Made by a program: the position numbers and the translations under genes. DNA of 64,000 nt from Callipepla californica brunnescens. Its lineage: Eukaryota > Chordata > Aves > Galliformes > Odontophoridae. Each line of letters begins with the position of its first letter. Positions within the stretch are counted from its first letter, which is position 1. This document shows positions 47,861 through 61,126 of this stretch, piece after piece. The stretch lies in NCBI GenBank assembly GCA_023055505.1, contig JALIRH010000035.1:2970382-3034381 (forward strand). Reading direction: 5' to 3'. The notes under the pieces were generated by a model. It was not told the DNA's origin, searched no databases, and saw nothing but the letters and a program-made list of their open reading frames with translations.

Positions 47861-47960
47861 CAAACCTCCACCTGGGTCAGTATAGGCGGAGGGAGATGGC
47901 AGCCCCATATGCAAAAGGAGCGGAGTGAAAAGCGCTGTAACTTTTGCTTTTCTGCTTTCC

Positions 47961-48001
47961 TTTATTTATTTATTTATTTATTTTCTTCTTCTTCTTTTTC
48001 T
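47961..48001. repeat. (TTTA)n followed by (TTC)n microsatellite
   Basis: Five TTTA units from 47961, then ttttcttcttcttc. Simple repeat, likely polymorphic. Confidence 0.85.
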
Positions 48002-49499
48002 CCTTTCTCACAGCCTGAAAAAAGCCTGGCCTAGCTGCCTGTGCCAAGCCTGCCTCGAGTTTCTGTGTCCCCCCACTATTCATCCGTGATTACATGCCCC
48101 CCGAACACCTGCGAGAGCAGCTCATAAAGCACGCATTCATGGGGCCTGGCAGCACCAGCATGGGAACTGCAGGCTACAGGGCGACAGTCATTGTATCTCC
48201 AGATAAAAACATTCTCTGAGCAAGGCCTCGGAAAATAGAAGCTGGCTGCAATTTCAGTTCGGCACCACAGGGTATTTAAAAAAAAAATAATAATAATAAA
48301 GAAAAAAGGGTTCCTTCACCTCGATCCCTTTTAAAGTCACTTGAGAGCATGGTGCAGTGCTGTTGGAGCCCTGTGTGCAACAGCAAACCCTGCTCGGGGC
48401 AGGGGAAGGCTCCTGGCTTTAAGGTGAAGGGAGAGGTGATGCCTGCAGCTGTCCCACTGGAAACAGCAAAAATAAAACCGCTGCTACTACTAATAAAAAG
48501 CACGCACAGCAATTTGATAACTGCCTGCGCAAGAGGTAGGAGTACTGACAATAAAACATGGGGTGATGGAGGGGAATTGACCCAGGACAGACAGGTAGGT
48601 GCATGGTGGTGGTGATGCAGGCACAGCAGGATGCATGCTGGCACAGAGACCTGCAATAGACGCCCAGGACTTGGCCACCAGTGTGTATTGCTGCTGATCA
48701 ATGCCACCTCTGGATGCTCAGAGAGGGTCCATTTCTCTGCCATGGTCTGGGGTAGCAGAGGCACATCTGTTGCTTAAACCAGAATGCAGCAGTGCAATGT
48801 GTGAGGAAGATGGCTACATTAAGGTGACAGCATCTTGTGGGTTGGGTTATCCAGCTTGCTCAATTATTATTAGGTGAGTAAACCCAAAAGCTGTCGTGGC
48901 TGTGGGGCTGAGCTGCGCACACACAAAGGTAGGTCCCATGTACCCTCCCCTCCCACCCCAGGGATGTCACCTGTGCAAAATGCAGTGCCACATCCCAGAC
49001 AGAGGCAGCCCAGCAGCCACTGTGTGCTGTGTCCCAGCCTGAAGATGGCTATTTTAAGATCCATAATTCCTGAGGACACAATAAATACATCCACATTTTT
49101 CAAAATTTCTTCACAGATTCATTCGACACTGACTTCCCAGGTTGGCGTTCACCTCATCTAGTTTTTATTCACCTAAAATATTCAGCATCTCATGTGAAGC
49201 AGCAATTACACTCCCTCTCCAGTCAGTGCAGAGGGATGGTGAAAACCAGCCGGTCATTTTTACCCATCTAAGAGCTCCTCACTATAGGATACAAGCAGAA
49301 TATTGTGATGCACTGCAGATTGGTACCATGGAAGCTGAACCCAAAGCTCAGGCTGAGCACTAATCCTGCTCTAGCACAGCTTGAGGAATAGGTATCACTG
49401 TGACCCCAGGAAGGGCTGAGCCATGACACACTGTCCCAGGTCACTGTTTCATCCCAGAAGAGGAGAAACCAGGAGATGGATATCTCCACAATCAGTACA

Positions 49500-49648
49500 T
49501 AGAATCATACACTCATTATGGTTGGAAAAGAACACCAGGATCATCTGGTCAACCAGCAGCCTGTCTCCACCATGCCCACTAACCACGTCCTCCAGTGCCA
49601 CATCCCCCCTTCTCTGCAGCACCTCCAGGGACATCACATCCTACAGCC
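49500..49648 (-). mobile_element. CR1 LINE 3'-end fragment (intergenic)
   Basis: tagaatcatacactcattat, ggttggaaaagaacaccagg, accatgcccactaaccacgt and gcagcacctccagggacatc: antisense CR1 copy. Confidence 0.85.
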
Positions 49649-51980
49649 CAAGCTGCCACCAAATTCTGCCATTTCAGTGTGCTTGCAATTCAAGAAAGTG
49701 GAGAAAATAACGTCTTCTTTCAAAGAAAGAAAAAAAGGAGAGGAAAATATGCAGCAAACTCTCCTGTGTGTGTTTTTGACTTAGCAATATCTGTAGCCAA
49801 TTTTCCCAAGAGACACAAACAAACACATGCCGAACCGGAATATCAATGAGGCCTTTTTTAGAGCAGGCACATTAAAATGCAAAACAGGAGATAATGAGAT
49901 AAAGCAGCGAGTTACAGGTTCCTAAATTCCAGATTTTTAAAGCCCACGGAAGAGAAGCGGGTTAGTCCTGGTGGAGGGCTTGGCTGTGGGGCAGCACCTC
50001 CAGCTCCTGGTGTTGAAGGAGCACAGGAATGAGGCTTAGAATAGGGGACCGGAGAGCAAGGGGAGTGTGGGGGGGACAGGTAGGGGTTGTGGGGGTCTGC
50101 AGCACGTGCTGAGGATGGGGAGATGGAAAAATGCAGTTCAGATGGCATAGCTGCAGCCTGGGCTGAGGGGCAGAAAGGTGGTTTTGTTCTTCCCCGCAGA
50201 GCTCCGTCCCCGGTGAATGAAGCTGCCTTTTTTCCCACCCCCTGACTGCCCGTGCTCCAGAAGCCCCGTAGGTGACACTGTAAAATTCGGGGTCACTTTG
50301 AGGAGGTGACATTTTGGATCCCGGTGCCAAAAAGATCATGAAAGGAAAATTAAAAGAAGAATGAATGAGAGGAAATGGAGAGAGGGGGAAAGCGTAAGAA
50401 AGAGCCATTATTTAACCAGACCTGGCCAAGGGTAAAGGTTTTAATTCTTTCCAAGTGCCATATGTGGTTGCCTGTGGGGGAAAGGCAAAGCCATATTTAT
50501 CTGACTGAACCAATAATTCATATCTGTTTCAGAAGCCGACTTTGGTGGATTGTAGATCTACAGCTGTTCCTAGTCTAGGTCCAGACTTTCCCGGTGGGAA
50601 TCACTGTAGCAACACGTCTGACTTATAGGATTCATATGGAGGGGGATAGGAGACCCAGAACTGTAAATTCAAACCGTGTGTACATTACTTCTATGTATTC
50701 AATTCAAAAGCATTTAGGGCTTTTCAAAACAGCCCTTTCACTACAGGAAAACTCCCCCACACTCACAATTTAAAGGAAACAGATCTTTCATGTTTACCCT
50801 TCCTGTTTCTTGTAGGAGGTCTTGAAATAAAGGTAAGAATGCAAAGCCGGTTTATATTTTTCCAATAAAACGCAGAGCAGTGGCCCTGGCGTGAGGGTTA
50901 TGTGTGTGTACATGGTGGGGGGGGTTGGGGGGAGCACAGAGCGATGGCGAAACAAAGAAATATTTGGACTTCCCTCATTTGGCCAAATGCTCTCTTGACG
51001 CTGCATTTCTCCTTCAGTTTGTTTTCCAGTGCAAGGCTCCAAAAGTGATCTGTGGTCTATAGAGCTCTGATACCTCCATTTTTTGTTTTTACCTGGATGG
51101 GTTTCCCTTCTTTTCTCCCTGGGGATGCCCTGTGTGGCTCACAGAGCTGTGCTGATCCCTGCTACTCCACCACATGGCGTGGACCGACTCCAGAACCCAC
51201 GCTGCAAAACAAGCCCTGGCCCTGGGGATGGAGTGAGCAAACGTTTCCCCCTTCCCTCCTAACACAACTGGGGACCCTGCGTAGAAGGGGCAGGAGGAGC
51301 ACGGCCAGTGTTGCCCTGCATTGCTGTGTCCTGTGCGTTTTGTCTCCTTTCTGTATGCTTTATGTCTTGTTGCTTGTTTCATGTATTATGTATGATTGTT
51401 GTGTTGGGTCTCATCTCTCGCAACGCCAAAGAAAATAAAGAATTTTGAACTCGGAGTTATGATGTGCTCCGGGTGTTAGAAAATAATCACTGCTGAGCTG
51501 CTCATCAGGTCGGATCCCAGCCCTACAAAAGTCTCCCCTTGCTTCTCTTTCAGCAGCCCAGGGTTTATCCCATCTGCTCCATCCCTCCTGCCCTCCCCTT
51601 GCTGAAGCACAGTGGTCTCTCACTTGCTTCACAAAATACCGAATAAACATCAGACTGAAGAGGGTGCTGCCAGCTCCAGAGTCATGACAACCTGACTTAG
51701 ACACCTAGCACACTGCAGAGGAACACCACAGAGAAAATATCTCATTGAGTCACCCTTCAGCTAACTGCTTCATCTCCCATGTTCTGCAGCAGACGGGACC
51801 AGTGCAGTCTGACAAACCATCCTCAGTAGCATCTCCCCTGCTGCTACTACAACGGGCTCTTGCTCGTGCTAAAACAAACCTGAATTTGGAGGCAGGGGTC
51901 ATTTTGCTGGCAGGTAAATGGGAAGGCACTTCCAGCAAAGAAGAGGATGAGGACCAAGATCTGCACAGCATGAGAAACTG

Positions 51981-52255
51981 TAGAATCATAGAATCATTAG
52001 CATTGGAGAAGGCCTCTCAGATCCCCAAGTCCAACCCCAATCCATCCCACCATGCCCACTGATCATGATCCCAAGCACCACATCTCCATGGTTCTTCAGC
52101 ACCTTCAGGGATGGTGACCCCACTGCCTTCCTGGGCAGCCTGTGCATCACCACGCTTTGGGAGAAGAAGTTTTTTCCCTAATGTCCAACCTAAACCTCCT
52201 CTGGCAAAACTTAAGTCCTTTACCTCTTGTCCTATCACTATTTATACACAGGATG
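51981..52255 (-). mobile_element. CR1 LINE 3'-end fragment (intergenic)
   Basis: Starts with the 8-bp terminal repeat in two copies (tagaatcatagaatcatt), then the CR1 3' region through gtccaacctaaacctcctct and ttacctcttgtcctatcact. One of the best preserved copies in the window. Confidence 0.9.
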
Positions 52256-53994
52256 GGCTGCCAGCTGTCTTGGGGTGAGCACTGCCAGGCAGAACTCACC
52301 ATGGAGGGAAGAAGAATAGAAGGAGCTCTGGAAAATCAGCCAGAAAATGATATTTATAGCGATGTTCAGACAGACAGGAGAGGGGCAGGATGGTAACTGC
52401 CAAGGGGGAGGTTAACTTTGGGGGAGTTTTTAAACCTGAAGGTTTTGATCCAGATGTCACATCTCTGCTTCCTGTAATGTTGGCTGCCTACAGTCCTTGG
52501 CCTGAAGAAGCATGTGGCTTACTTGAAAACATATGACAGCGCTGTTCTACTCCTGGAACCGAATGTTTAAAAATGCAATATATCAGAGATAATATAGATG
52601 CATTTTAACAGAGGCATGGCACTTATATGGCTGCAACACATCCATTATCAGTCCAAGCCCTCACTTAGGCTGAGTGATGTAAACCGTAGCCAGTCAAAGG
52701 AAGACCTGGGCACACAGGACTGGGAAGCATTTATGAGGTTTAAGCTCCAACGATCCTAGCTACGGCTGAATCTATTCTTTTATGGCTCCTAACCCCTCCT
52801 CTTGAAAGTATCAACCAAGAGTTGCTGCTCAACACCAATAACTCTTCCTTTGTGAGTCCTCAAGGGCAGGCAGGGTCTGGCGGGGCTGCTCAGATGCTTG
52901 GCCTGAGATGAAAGCTGGGAGGAGAGTGATATTTCAGGATCTGACCCTCAGTAAAGCCAAAATCCCGTGGTACTGCTATCCCTGGAGGGGAAGGGATGAG
53001 GGGAGAGAAAGAAGGGAAATGGTGATAGCTGCAGTTTTGGCCCAGTGCTCTTCCAAGAGAAATGTCCCGTTATGCTATATAAAAGAGGTTTTCATCGGGA
53101 AATACAGTCAGCTGAAGTCCTGTTTTCAAAGCCTTTCTTGCTCTTTGTTGGTAAATTGGAGCAGACAGAAAACTGCTTCTTTTTGAATTTCTCTGGCTGA
53201 GGTGTCACTTTGCAGCGCATGATAGATGGGAGCGGGGACGACAAGTCACGGTAATTACGGGAGCGGCACTGGCTCATTCTGAAGGAGGTAGCTCTAAGCA
53301 AAAGCAGCTTTTTGCTATGTGTTGGAAGGCTGGATTAAGGAAAACTCGAACAAGGCAAAGTTGTCAATAGAGTCCTTAGCACTGAAGTGGAGCTGCAGGT
53401 TTTGGCTGGAGCAGTAATGCCGTCCCGACATCAGCCTGCTCTCTGAATAGGAACCCTCAATAGCTCCCAGTAGTTACATCCTTCCATCATTCCCTCTCTG
53501 CTTTCCTGTGTTCAGCATTATCTTTGCTAAATATATTCTTGCAGCATTTTATTTATTTTGGGTCTAGAGCTTGGAGACCTCCAAGGGTCTCCTCCTTCCC
53601 GAGGAATTTAACGAATAAATCTCTGGCAGAGAGCTAGAAAAACATGCTGATACTCTTCATATGGGAGGCGATTTACTTCAGATCCTGGGCTGTGCATATG
53701 CTCTCCATCATTCACATCACAGGGGGATTTGCTCAGAGGATCTTGACAATTGCAGCTGGTGTCAGCCCTCCCGGTGGGAGCAGGGACATGGTGATGAATT
53801 CCATCAGGTGACACCTGCACACCTCGAACAGGGGAGGAGTCCAGATTTGCACCCTGTGTTACAGAAAACTCTCTGAGCACCTCAAAGCGTGAACATCACC
53901 GTGGTGAATTCAGACTCTACGGTTGCAAGGGTTTGTAAGCCCTGGATCCATGCAATCAGCTGGGAAGTCTACATCACCCATAATGATATGTCTT

Positions 53995-54145
53995 CATAGA
54001 ACTAGAGAATCTTAGGGGTTGGAAAGAACCTCTGGAGATCATCGAGTCCAACTGCCTTGCTAAAATCAGGTTCCCTACAGCAGGATGAGTAGGAAAGCAT
54101 CCACAAGGGTCTTAAATCAGAGACTCCACAATCCTGCTATCATAT
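53995..54145 (-). mobile_element. CR1 LINE 3'-end fragment, other subfamily (intergenic)
   Basis: catagaactagagaatctta, ggggttggaaagaacctctg, gagatcatcgagtccaactg and caggttccctacagcaggat: antisense CR1 end of a subfamily distinct from the other copies here. Confidence 0.82.
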
Positions 54146-57100
54146 TGAGAAGGTGCTAAGTAATATTTTTATGGAATAAGGAACCAAATTGCATTACACA
54201 GCACCTAACTTCATGCTGATGTGGGCTGGGAACCCATTGGGGTCCCCATGCAGAATTTCAGAGAGATCCCTTTTGGGCATTGCTTTTATCAGGACCAGAA
54301 GGATAAGCACATCACTACCTCCACTGTTTCAGGGTTTGTAGGGACCCCCTCTTCGCTTCTCCAGCTCTGCTGCCCTAATGAGAAGCTACTCAGGAAGGGA
54401 TCTGGCCCCGGCTTTGCCATGATTTTATTTTATTTTTTAAATTCAAAATAAAAAGTCAGGGTGGGAGTGAAATGATTTCCTTCCCCTCATCCAGCTCTGC
54501 TGCTCCCCACCTCCTCCTGAAGTCGCCCTGCAAGGGGTTTCTGCCTTTCTGCAGGTGATGGGGGAGGGATCCGGCCATGGACCCGGAGGCCCCCAGCTCA
54601 GCACAGACATTTCTGCCCAAAGCACAGAGCTCTCTGAAATCACAGATGAAAGGGAAGCTGGGGGAGGGCTGGAGGCTGGGAGAAACAGCCTCGTGGCAGG
54701 TCCTTGGGCAGGGGTCAGGCTGCGGGGACACGGAGGAGGTATATTAAAAGGGGAAACTGTAGGAATCTAAATAATCAGGCTCCCCACCGGATAATGCCTT
54801 CACAAGAGGAGATGCTGTGAGAGCCAAGGAAAACCGGCTCGCACAGAGGGGCAGAAAAGCAGGACACCTTCTCTGAGGGGCTGAAGTGCCGGGGGGTTTG
54901 GGGAGGTGAGGGGGAAGGGCTCAGATCTGGAAGGAAATTAAATAATAGCCTGAAATTCCCAGGTGAGGAGCAACGGAATTGAAAACAGAAAGGCCCCCAA
55001 GAGATGAACAAATCAGGACTGGGAGGTGAAAAGCAGGGAGGGAGATCTGGATGCTGCCCAAATTCTGGGCTCCTTCCCCATATTGGCCTGAAGCTTGGTC
55101 TCAGCCCTGCCAGGCACCCTACAGCAACCAGAGGGGTGCTGGGTGCCTACCCCAGAAGTGCCCACAACCAATGATCTCCATTTCGCAGGCACAGAAAAAT
55201 TCCAACTCGTTCTCACTCACCATTGCTCTTTTACCCTACAATGTTATTCTAGAAAGACTTTTAAGACTGAGTAAGATGTGCCATCACTCTGCTTTTGCTG
55301 GGGCTCATGTGCGATCAAAGCTCCCTGCTATCACCCCTACACCAACACCCTGTGGGCTCAGTTGAGCAGCAACAGTCAAGCCATAAATATGGAAATGGTG
55401 CACACAAGTCCCGAGCAAAAGCATAAATGGTGGCTTTGTGCACAGCCCTTTGGGGAGCCTGCACTGAGATAAGGCATTAAATCTATGTTTGGGAATCCCA
55501 GGAAATAGCCCTGAATGCGCAGGCTGTTCACAAGGCATATTTCATGGAATATCCATCAGGAAACAAATGGGAAACAAAGATGGATGGAATGGCTGAGATA
55601 AACTCCTGACATAGGTGTTGTAAACTGATGGGGCTATGCTGACTTCAACAGATGTGTTTTGCTTGAGGACACGGTCCTTAGGGGGGTGGAAATTATTGAC
55701 TTGGAACAAAACCACAGATTTTTTGGCAATTCTGTTCTGTTTTAAAAATTCATGGACGAGCCCTGAAAGCACTTCACCAATTAACCATTAATATTCCCCG
55801 AGGAGAAACTGAGGCTTAGGGAGTGGGACTTAGGGAACCACGAAGTGACACAATGAGAGGAGAAGGCAAAGAACTGAAAGAGCTTCCAGCGTCTCCTTGT
55901 CCCCCATGCTCTCAACATGCACTTGGGCAACAAGTGGAATAATTCACCTGGACCCCCTCACCCTACATTCCTTAGGAAGTGGGGACATGGATCTCTTTTT
56001 TTTTAAATTTATTTAATTCTCAAATATGTAATCATCTTTCTTCCTGAAAGAGAACAGGGCTGTCAGCAAAGCCCTGCATTCTTCTAACACAAGTCCAGTT
56101 TGTGTTCAAAAGCCTTTTCTGTTTCCTTTTTCAGTGCCACATGCTGCTTGGTCAACATAATACAGGGTCCTCCTAAACAAAGGAACGTGTGTTTAGAAAC
56201 CATCCACACAGATTGATAGCCAGAGCCCTGCCAGCTGAATAAGAGGAGGTCTCACACTCCTTTTTACAACACAGCTTAAATGGGGACGGTAGCACAGGGA
56301 TGCAATTGCTGACTTTGTACATAGTAGGTAGCAGCAGGTAACTGCAGCCAAACCCAGCCCACATGAGGGTCAGGGGATGGCATCAGGAGCACTCACTGCT
56401 GGAAGCCAGTGCTCCCTCTCTGCATCAGGGTGAAACAAAAGATGTGGCTTACAGCTGCTGACACGTCTCAGGTGCAGGACGGATGCCTGGCTGGGAAATC
56501 CCAGCACCCTGGAGGTGTTTCCAATCAGGAGCTTACGATTCATCTCTGTGATGTGCAACACTGCAATATTCAGAGGGGAGATTGTTTTCTTCCTTCTCTC
56601 TGCTCATCGGAAGGCAAACGAGCAGATGAAGGTGTGTGTGGCACTAATAGGACGGATTGGCATCCGCTCTGCTCTCATCAGCTGCAGCAATACAGAACCA
56701 CCCGTGAGTCAAGAGACCCCGTTCCAGTCCAAGCTCCACTACCAACTTGCTATTTCATCTCGGCCAAGTCATTTCCTCTGTCTTGTTGACTTAACTCAAG
56801 CTGGTTGCGAGGCTGCAGCCAAAAAGGTTTTCATCAGAAAATATGGTTCAGAGGGGAACATATGACCTGCAGCTGAGCTCTGTTGGGGTGTGAGACCATT
56901 GGATTGCACAGTGGCATGCCAGACCTCATCATTACCACATAGGAGATATTCAAAGCACTGCCAAGGATCTGTAGGAAGCATATGCATTTGTTTAACATGG
57001 TGGTAGCCCTAGAAGGAAGCTCAGGAAACATCAAGCCCACAAGAGATGCAGCCGTAGGAAGCTCAGGAGGAAGCAGGAGCACGACACAGCCCAAGGCAGG

Positions 57101-57990
57101 ATGGTTTCTTCCCCAGGTGCAGAGCAGGGCCCTGCAGCACATCACAAAGGACATGTGGAGTCAAAGGCAGCATCCCTGTAACTGGATAACCTCACCTTTG
57201 ATGCTTGCTTATCGCTCTGAGATCTAAGCTGAGCAGAGGGGTGAGGATGTGCCTCCACCAAGGAACACAGACAGTATTCTTTCTCTGTGCTTTTTGAGTT
57301 CCTTAGTATTTTAATTTAGGTCCAGTGTGACTTCTTAATGACGTATAATGACCTCTGTTCTCCTTGAATCTTAGTGCTATTTGCATCTGTCATGAGAGCA
57401 AGGGAAGCCTCTTCAGCCTGCTCAGATCTGCCAGACTTTCCTTTGGAGGACTTGGCCACTCCGTTTAGAAGAAATCCTAAATATTTGTTTTAATTGCGAA
57501 ATGGATTCTCATAAACCAGCAGGCCTGTGTGCTATCAGGCTCTGGATTGCATCAACCCTGGCATGTGGGCTCATCAGGCAGATGGTCAGGGAAAAGCACC
57601 TTGGCACAGCCTTCCCTGGCATCTTCCAGACAAAGGGCTGCACCAGGGGCTTCGCTGCCATCGCCGTGCGGAGAATTCTATCTTTCATCGCAGATTTTGA
57701 AAGGCTGAATCCAGCAGGGTGCTAAGCTTCTGTCAGTCTCTGTCAGCCCTTCACTCCCAATGTCTTTCTCCCCACAGTCTGGCTGCTGGGGGAGCGAGGG
57801 CTCTTGGCAAACGCTGCCGTCGTGGTTCTGCTTCCAGAGCTGTTTGTGTGGCTGCAGGCAAAGCAGTTCTGTGTCTGCACCCCTCTGCTGCCCTCCCTTT
57901 CCGAGAGGTTTTGACTGGCTCCGTCCAGATAGTGGCCAACCCCACCAAAAATACATGTGATGTTCACAAGCCCTTAAGCCCTGGCTGATT

Positions 57991-58158
57991 CTGACCCCAA
58001 ATTCAGCATTTATACGAAGCCCCATCCCAATTCTGAGCCCAAATCCTGCATTTCCACCAATCCCCATCTCAAGTCTGACCCAAAATTCAGCATTTCTACC
58101 AAGTCCCATCCCAATTCTGACCTCAGATGCAGCACTTCTACCACATCCCATCCCAGAC
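57991..58158. repeat. Four-copy 42-bp minisatellite
   Basis: Units start at 57991, 58033, 58075 and 58117, each 42 bp, beginning ctga(c/g)c and ending near cccatcccaatt. Units differ by several substitutions. Because 42 is a multiple of three, the minus strand reads as a 14-residue repeat inside a spurious ORF. Confidence 0.9.
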
Positions 58159-59143
58159 TGTGGGGGTGACACTGGGATTACACTGCATGTATTTGGGGGG
58201 ACAGTCTGGCAGCTCTGCACCTCTGGGAAGGGAAATGCACACTCAGTAATAACAGCTCTCCCTTCCTTTTCTTGATGGAAACGAGCTTCTGCCATGTCTG
58301 CGTGCAAAGCAGTGCAGCTCAGCAGATGAAAACCTTCTCTCTATTTAAAATCTTTTAGGGATGAGGGCATCACACTTATGTTGAGAAGAAAGTAGATTCC
58401 TATGGGTGCACACGATATTCCTCCCTGTCTTTCCTAATAGCTGTCCAAATGAACCTCAATCAAAAATGACATCAGAAACCTTTTTATGCCTTCTTGTGTC
58501 CAGCGTGGCCAATTTAGCCCATTTTAGAAGATCCAGTACAGGCAATGTCACAAGCACGGGCTGTTAAAGTACCAGCATTTGAAGTATTAATTTAAGCTGG
58601 CGCATTAAGCCTACAGATCTTTCCTGCAGTTATTTTAGATAACTGTAACTACCACCACAAACAGCTGGAGATGTACAGCTATCTGTGTTCCCCCCTCCCC
58701 TCCACCACCACTGTTAAAGGGAAGGGATAAGAATTAAGATCGTCAGGGTCCAGCTGAAAGCCTCTATTTCCCCAGGAGGGCACCTGATTTCCCCAAGCAC
58801 TTCCAAAAACAGACTGCCTAAGGACAAAGGGGATGGACGAGGGCCAGCTCATTTGCAAAGGTGAAGCTGCAGAAAGTACCGATGGAGAACGTGGACAGAA
58901 AGATGGCTCGGGAAGCAGACGAATAACCAAAGTGAAGAACACAGGCTGCTCAGAGCAGAGCAGGTGTGGCGTGGCATTGCCTACGGCATTACGCTGGGAG
59001 ATGAAGAATCATACTGGAGAGGGAAAGCCAGGTAGAGAAGGGCCATCCCTCCATCCCCTAAACCCTTTTCCAGCCTAACGCGGCACAGCAGCCCTACAAG
59101 TGGGGGGTCTCCGGCAGCGCCCAGCGACAGGGGACATCGGGAG

Positions 59144-59155
59144 CCACTAGAGGGC
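59144..59155 (+). promoter_or_regulatory. CTCF-like motif in distal intergenic region
   Basis: CCACTAGAGGGC, a close match to the CTCF core on the + strand, inside a locally CpG-containing segment (59090–59240). Confidence 0.45.
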
Positions 59156-60669
59156 CCCTCGGGCAGCGGAATGCGACAAACCGCATCGCGGGGACCTGGC
59201 GACGGACTCCAACGCGCTGCGTTCATATGAGCATTGCCATCCCCCTCCAGGGACGCACGGCTCGGCTGTGGTCCTCCAGTGCCACTGTCGCGGGTGGGGA
59301 AACGCAGCAGGAGGAGCTGGTGCAGCTGAAAGCTCTTTGCAAAGGCTCTGGCATTGCTCTGGAGGTCTTCCATTCAAACGGAGCCTATTTACCATCTAAT
59401 AAGTCAAGCGCAGCCTGGAGAAGTCTGATTTTCAAGCCAGAGTAGCATCTTGCACCTATTTGAAACGTCCATTTGGAAATTCAGTGTGAATAACACAAAC
59501 ATAAGACAGATGCTGCCACTTACCCAAATGTCTTGAAGGAACAAATGGGAAACGGATTTGAAAGCAAATGAAGCGACCAGATTGTAGCTCTTCAGTGGAC
59601 TATGTACTACAGTGAGCGGAAAACTTGGCAGGAAGGCACTCAATGTTCACCACTTTGCTCCATCTACACGAAACGTGAACGTACGCCTATTTGTTAGCTC
59701 TGAATCTGAAGACATAACCAGAAGCAGGTGACAGGCAGGGGAGAGAACGTTTCTTCGGATTGTTGGCAGTGTCCCTTCCCATTTCCCACTGTGGTCAGAG
59801 TAGGGCTGTGCTTGGCCACCCTGGGGCTGGTAACATAGGACGTGGCAGGTGCATGGCACAAGGGACAGGCTGTCACCACCTTACACAACATGCTCATGCT
59901 CGGAGATGCTCCAAGCATCACCAGCACTGAAAAAAGCTGTAAAAGCAGCGTGGCCACGCTGGCGGTTCGGCGGGCATGGGAAGCCAACGAGCTAGAAACA
60001 GGACCGGCTGCAAGCGCTGGTTTTGTGTGCGAGTTATCAGCCACCCAGACACTGAGCATTCACTCCGAGAGCACATTTAGTGCAGCTGGCATTGTGTCAG
60101 ACTAGACTTGGTTCGTGCAGCAAATACTGAGCACTTGGACGCTCCGAGCGAGGGCTGGGAAAGCGTCCAAGATTATGCTTCACATCTGCTCCTGCGAAGC
60201 CAGTGCAAGCCCTGTTTTAGCATGTAGTGTAAACAACAGCATCACTAGTGAAACACAAGCACAAGCAAACGTGTGTGTACGAGGCGGGGGCCATCTTGAG
60301 CACGGCACCTTCACAAATGGAAGAGGCCCCTGGTCTGCCCGTGGCAGGGAGTGGGCAAAGCCTCCATGGCAGAGGGATTTCAGAGGTGAGGGTTTGCCAA
60401 AGGGATACAGTGAATGAACACCCATGAAGGAGGGAAAAAGGGCATTGCACTGCCCTTGCAGCCACCTCTTGACTTCTCCTTGCTTTTCCTCCTCAGCTCC
60501 GAGCAGCTCGAGCCCATTACATGCTTCCATTCCTATTTTGGGCACCAATAAATCTAAATTTTCCAGCTTGGCAAACCAAGTTAAACAAGTGGGATAGAGA
60601 TAAATGATTCCTCTAAGATAACGTACAACTCCCATTACCCGAGGACTTTTCTCAATCTCACAACACCTT

Positions 60670-60720
60670 CCCCCCCCCCCAAAAAAAACAAAACAAAAAA
60701 AATCACAAAAAAAAAAAACA
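60670..60720. repeat. C11 followed by A-rich tract (intergenic)
   Basis: Eleven C followed by A runs interrupted by C and T. Simple repeat; probable length variation. Confidence 0.8.
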
Positions 60721-61096
60721 GCCATACGAGTGATATTGAAGTCCTGGAACTTCAAGGCTTTCTTCCCCAGAAATAAAGGTACCAGTTCGATATAATACAG
60801 CATTCACTGTGAGCGTGGTGATGGATTCTCAGCCCTCGCCATCAAAAATGCCTCGTGATAGGGCACCTCTCATCCAAACCGGGAGCAAATTCCGAGTTTG
60901 AAAAATGCAGCCTCCCAGCACAGCCTTCAGAGGGGAATCTTTGAAATGAGACTTAGCAGCCAGAGCACACTCCAACAATCTAATAAATAGCATTCAGCTC
61001 AAACTCTCCAGCACTGCAAGGGAACAGGAGAACAAAGGGATTTGAAGCATGGATTAGATCATTCCAAATGGTCTCAACATTGGTGGTTTGGGGGTT

Positions 61097-61126
61097 TTCT
61101 TTCTTTTTCTTTTTTTTTTTTTTTTT
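61097..61126. repeat. T-rich tract (intergenic)
   Basis: ttttctttctttttc followed by a long T run. Simple sequence. Confidence 0.85.

Larger units (their letters stand above)
46376..57990. other. Intergenic region 3, no gene seen
   Basis: Holds four CR1 pieces and a TTTA/TTC microsatellite. The rest is unique sequence without a recognisable gene, RNA or family-level repeat. Confidence 0.75.

Noticed and set aside
47890..47906. gagatggcagcccc as a CTCF site
   Set aside because: Only the right half of the motif is present.
57678..58307. 209-codon minus-strand ORF
   Set aside because: Its repeat section is the 42-bp minisatellite; the rest resembles no family and there are no splice or promoter signals.
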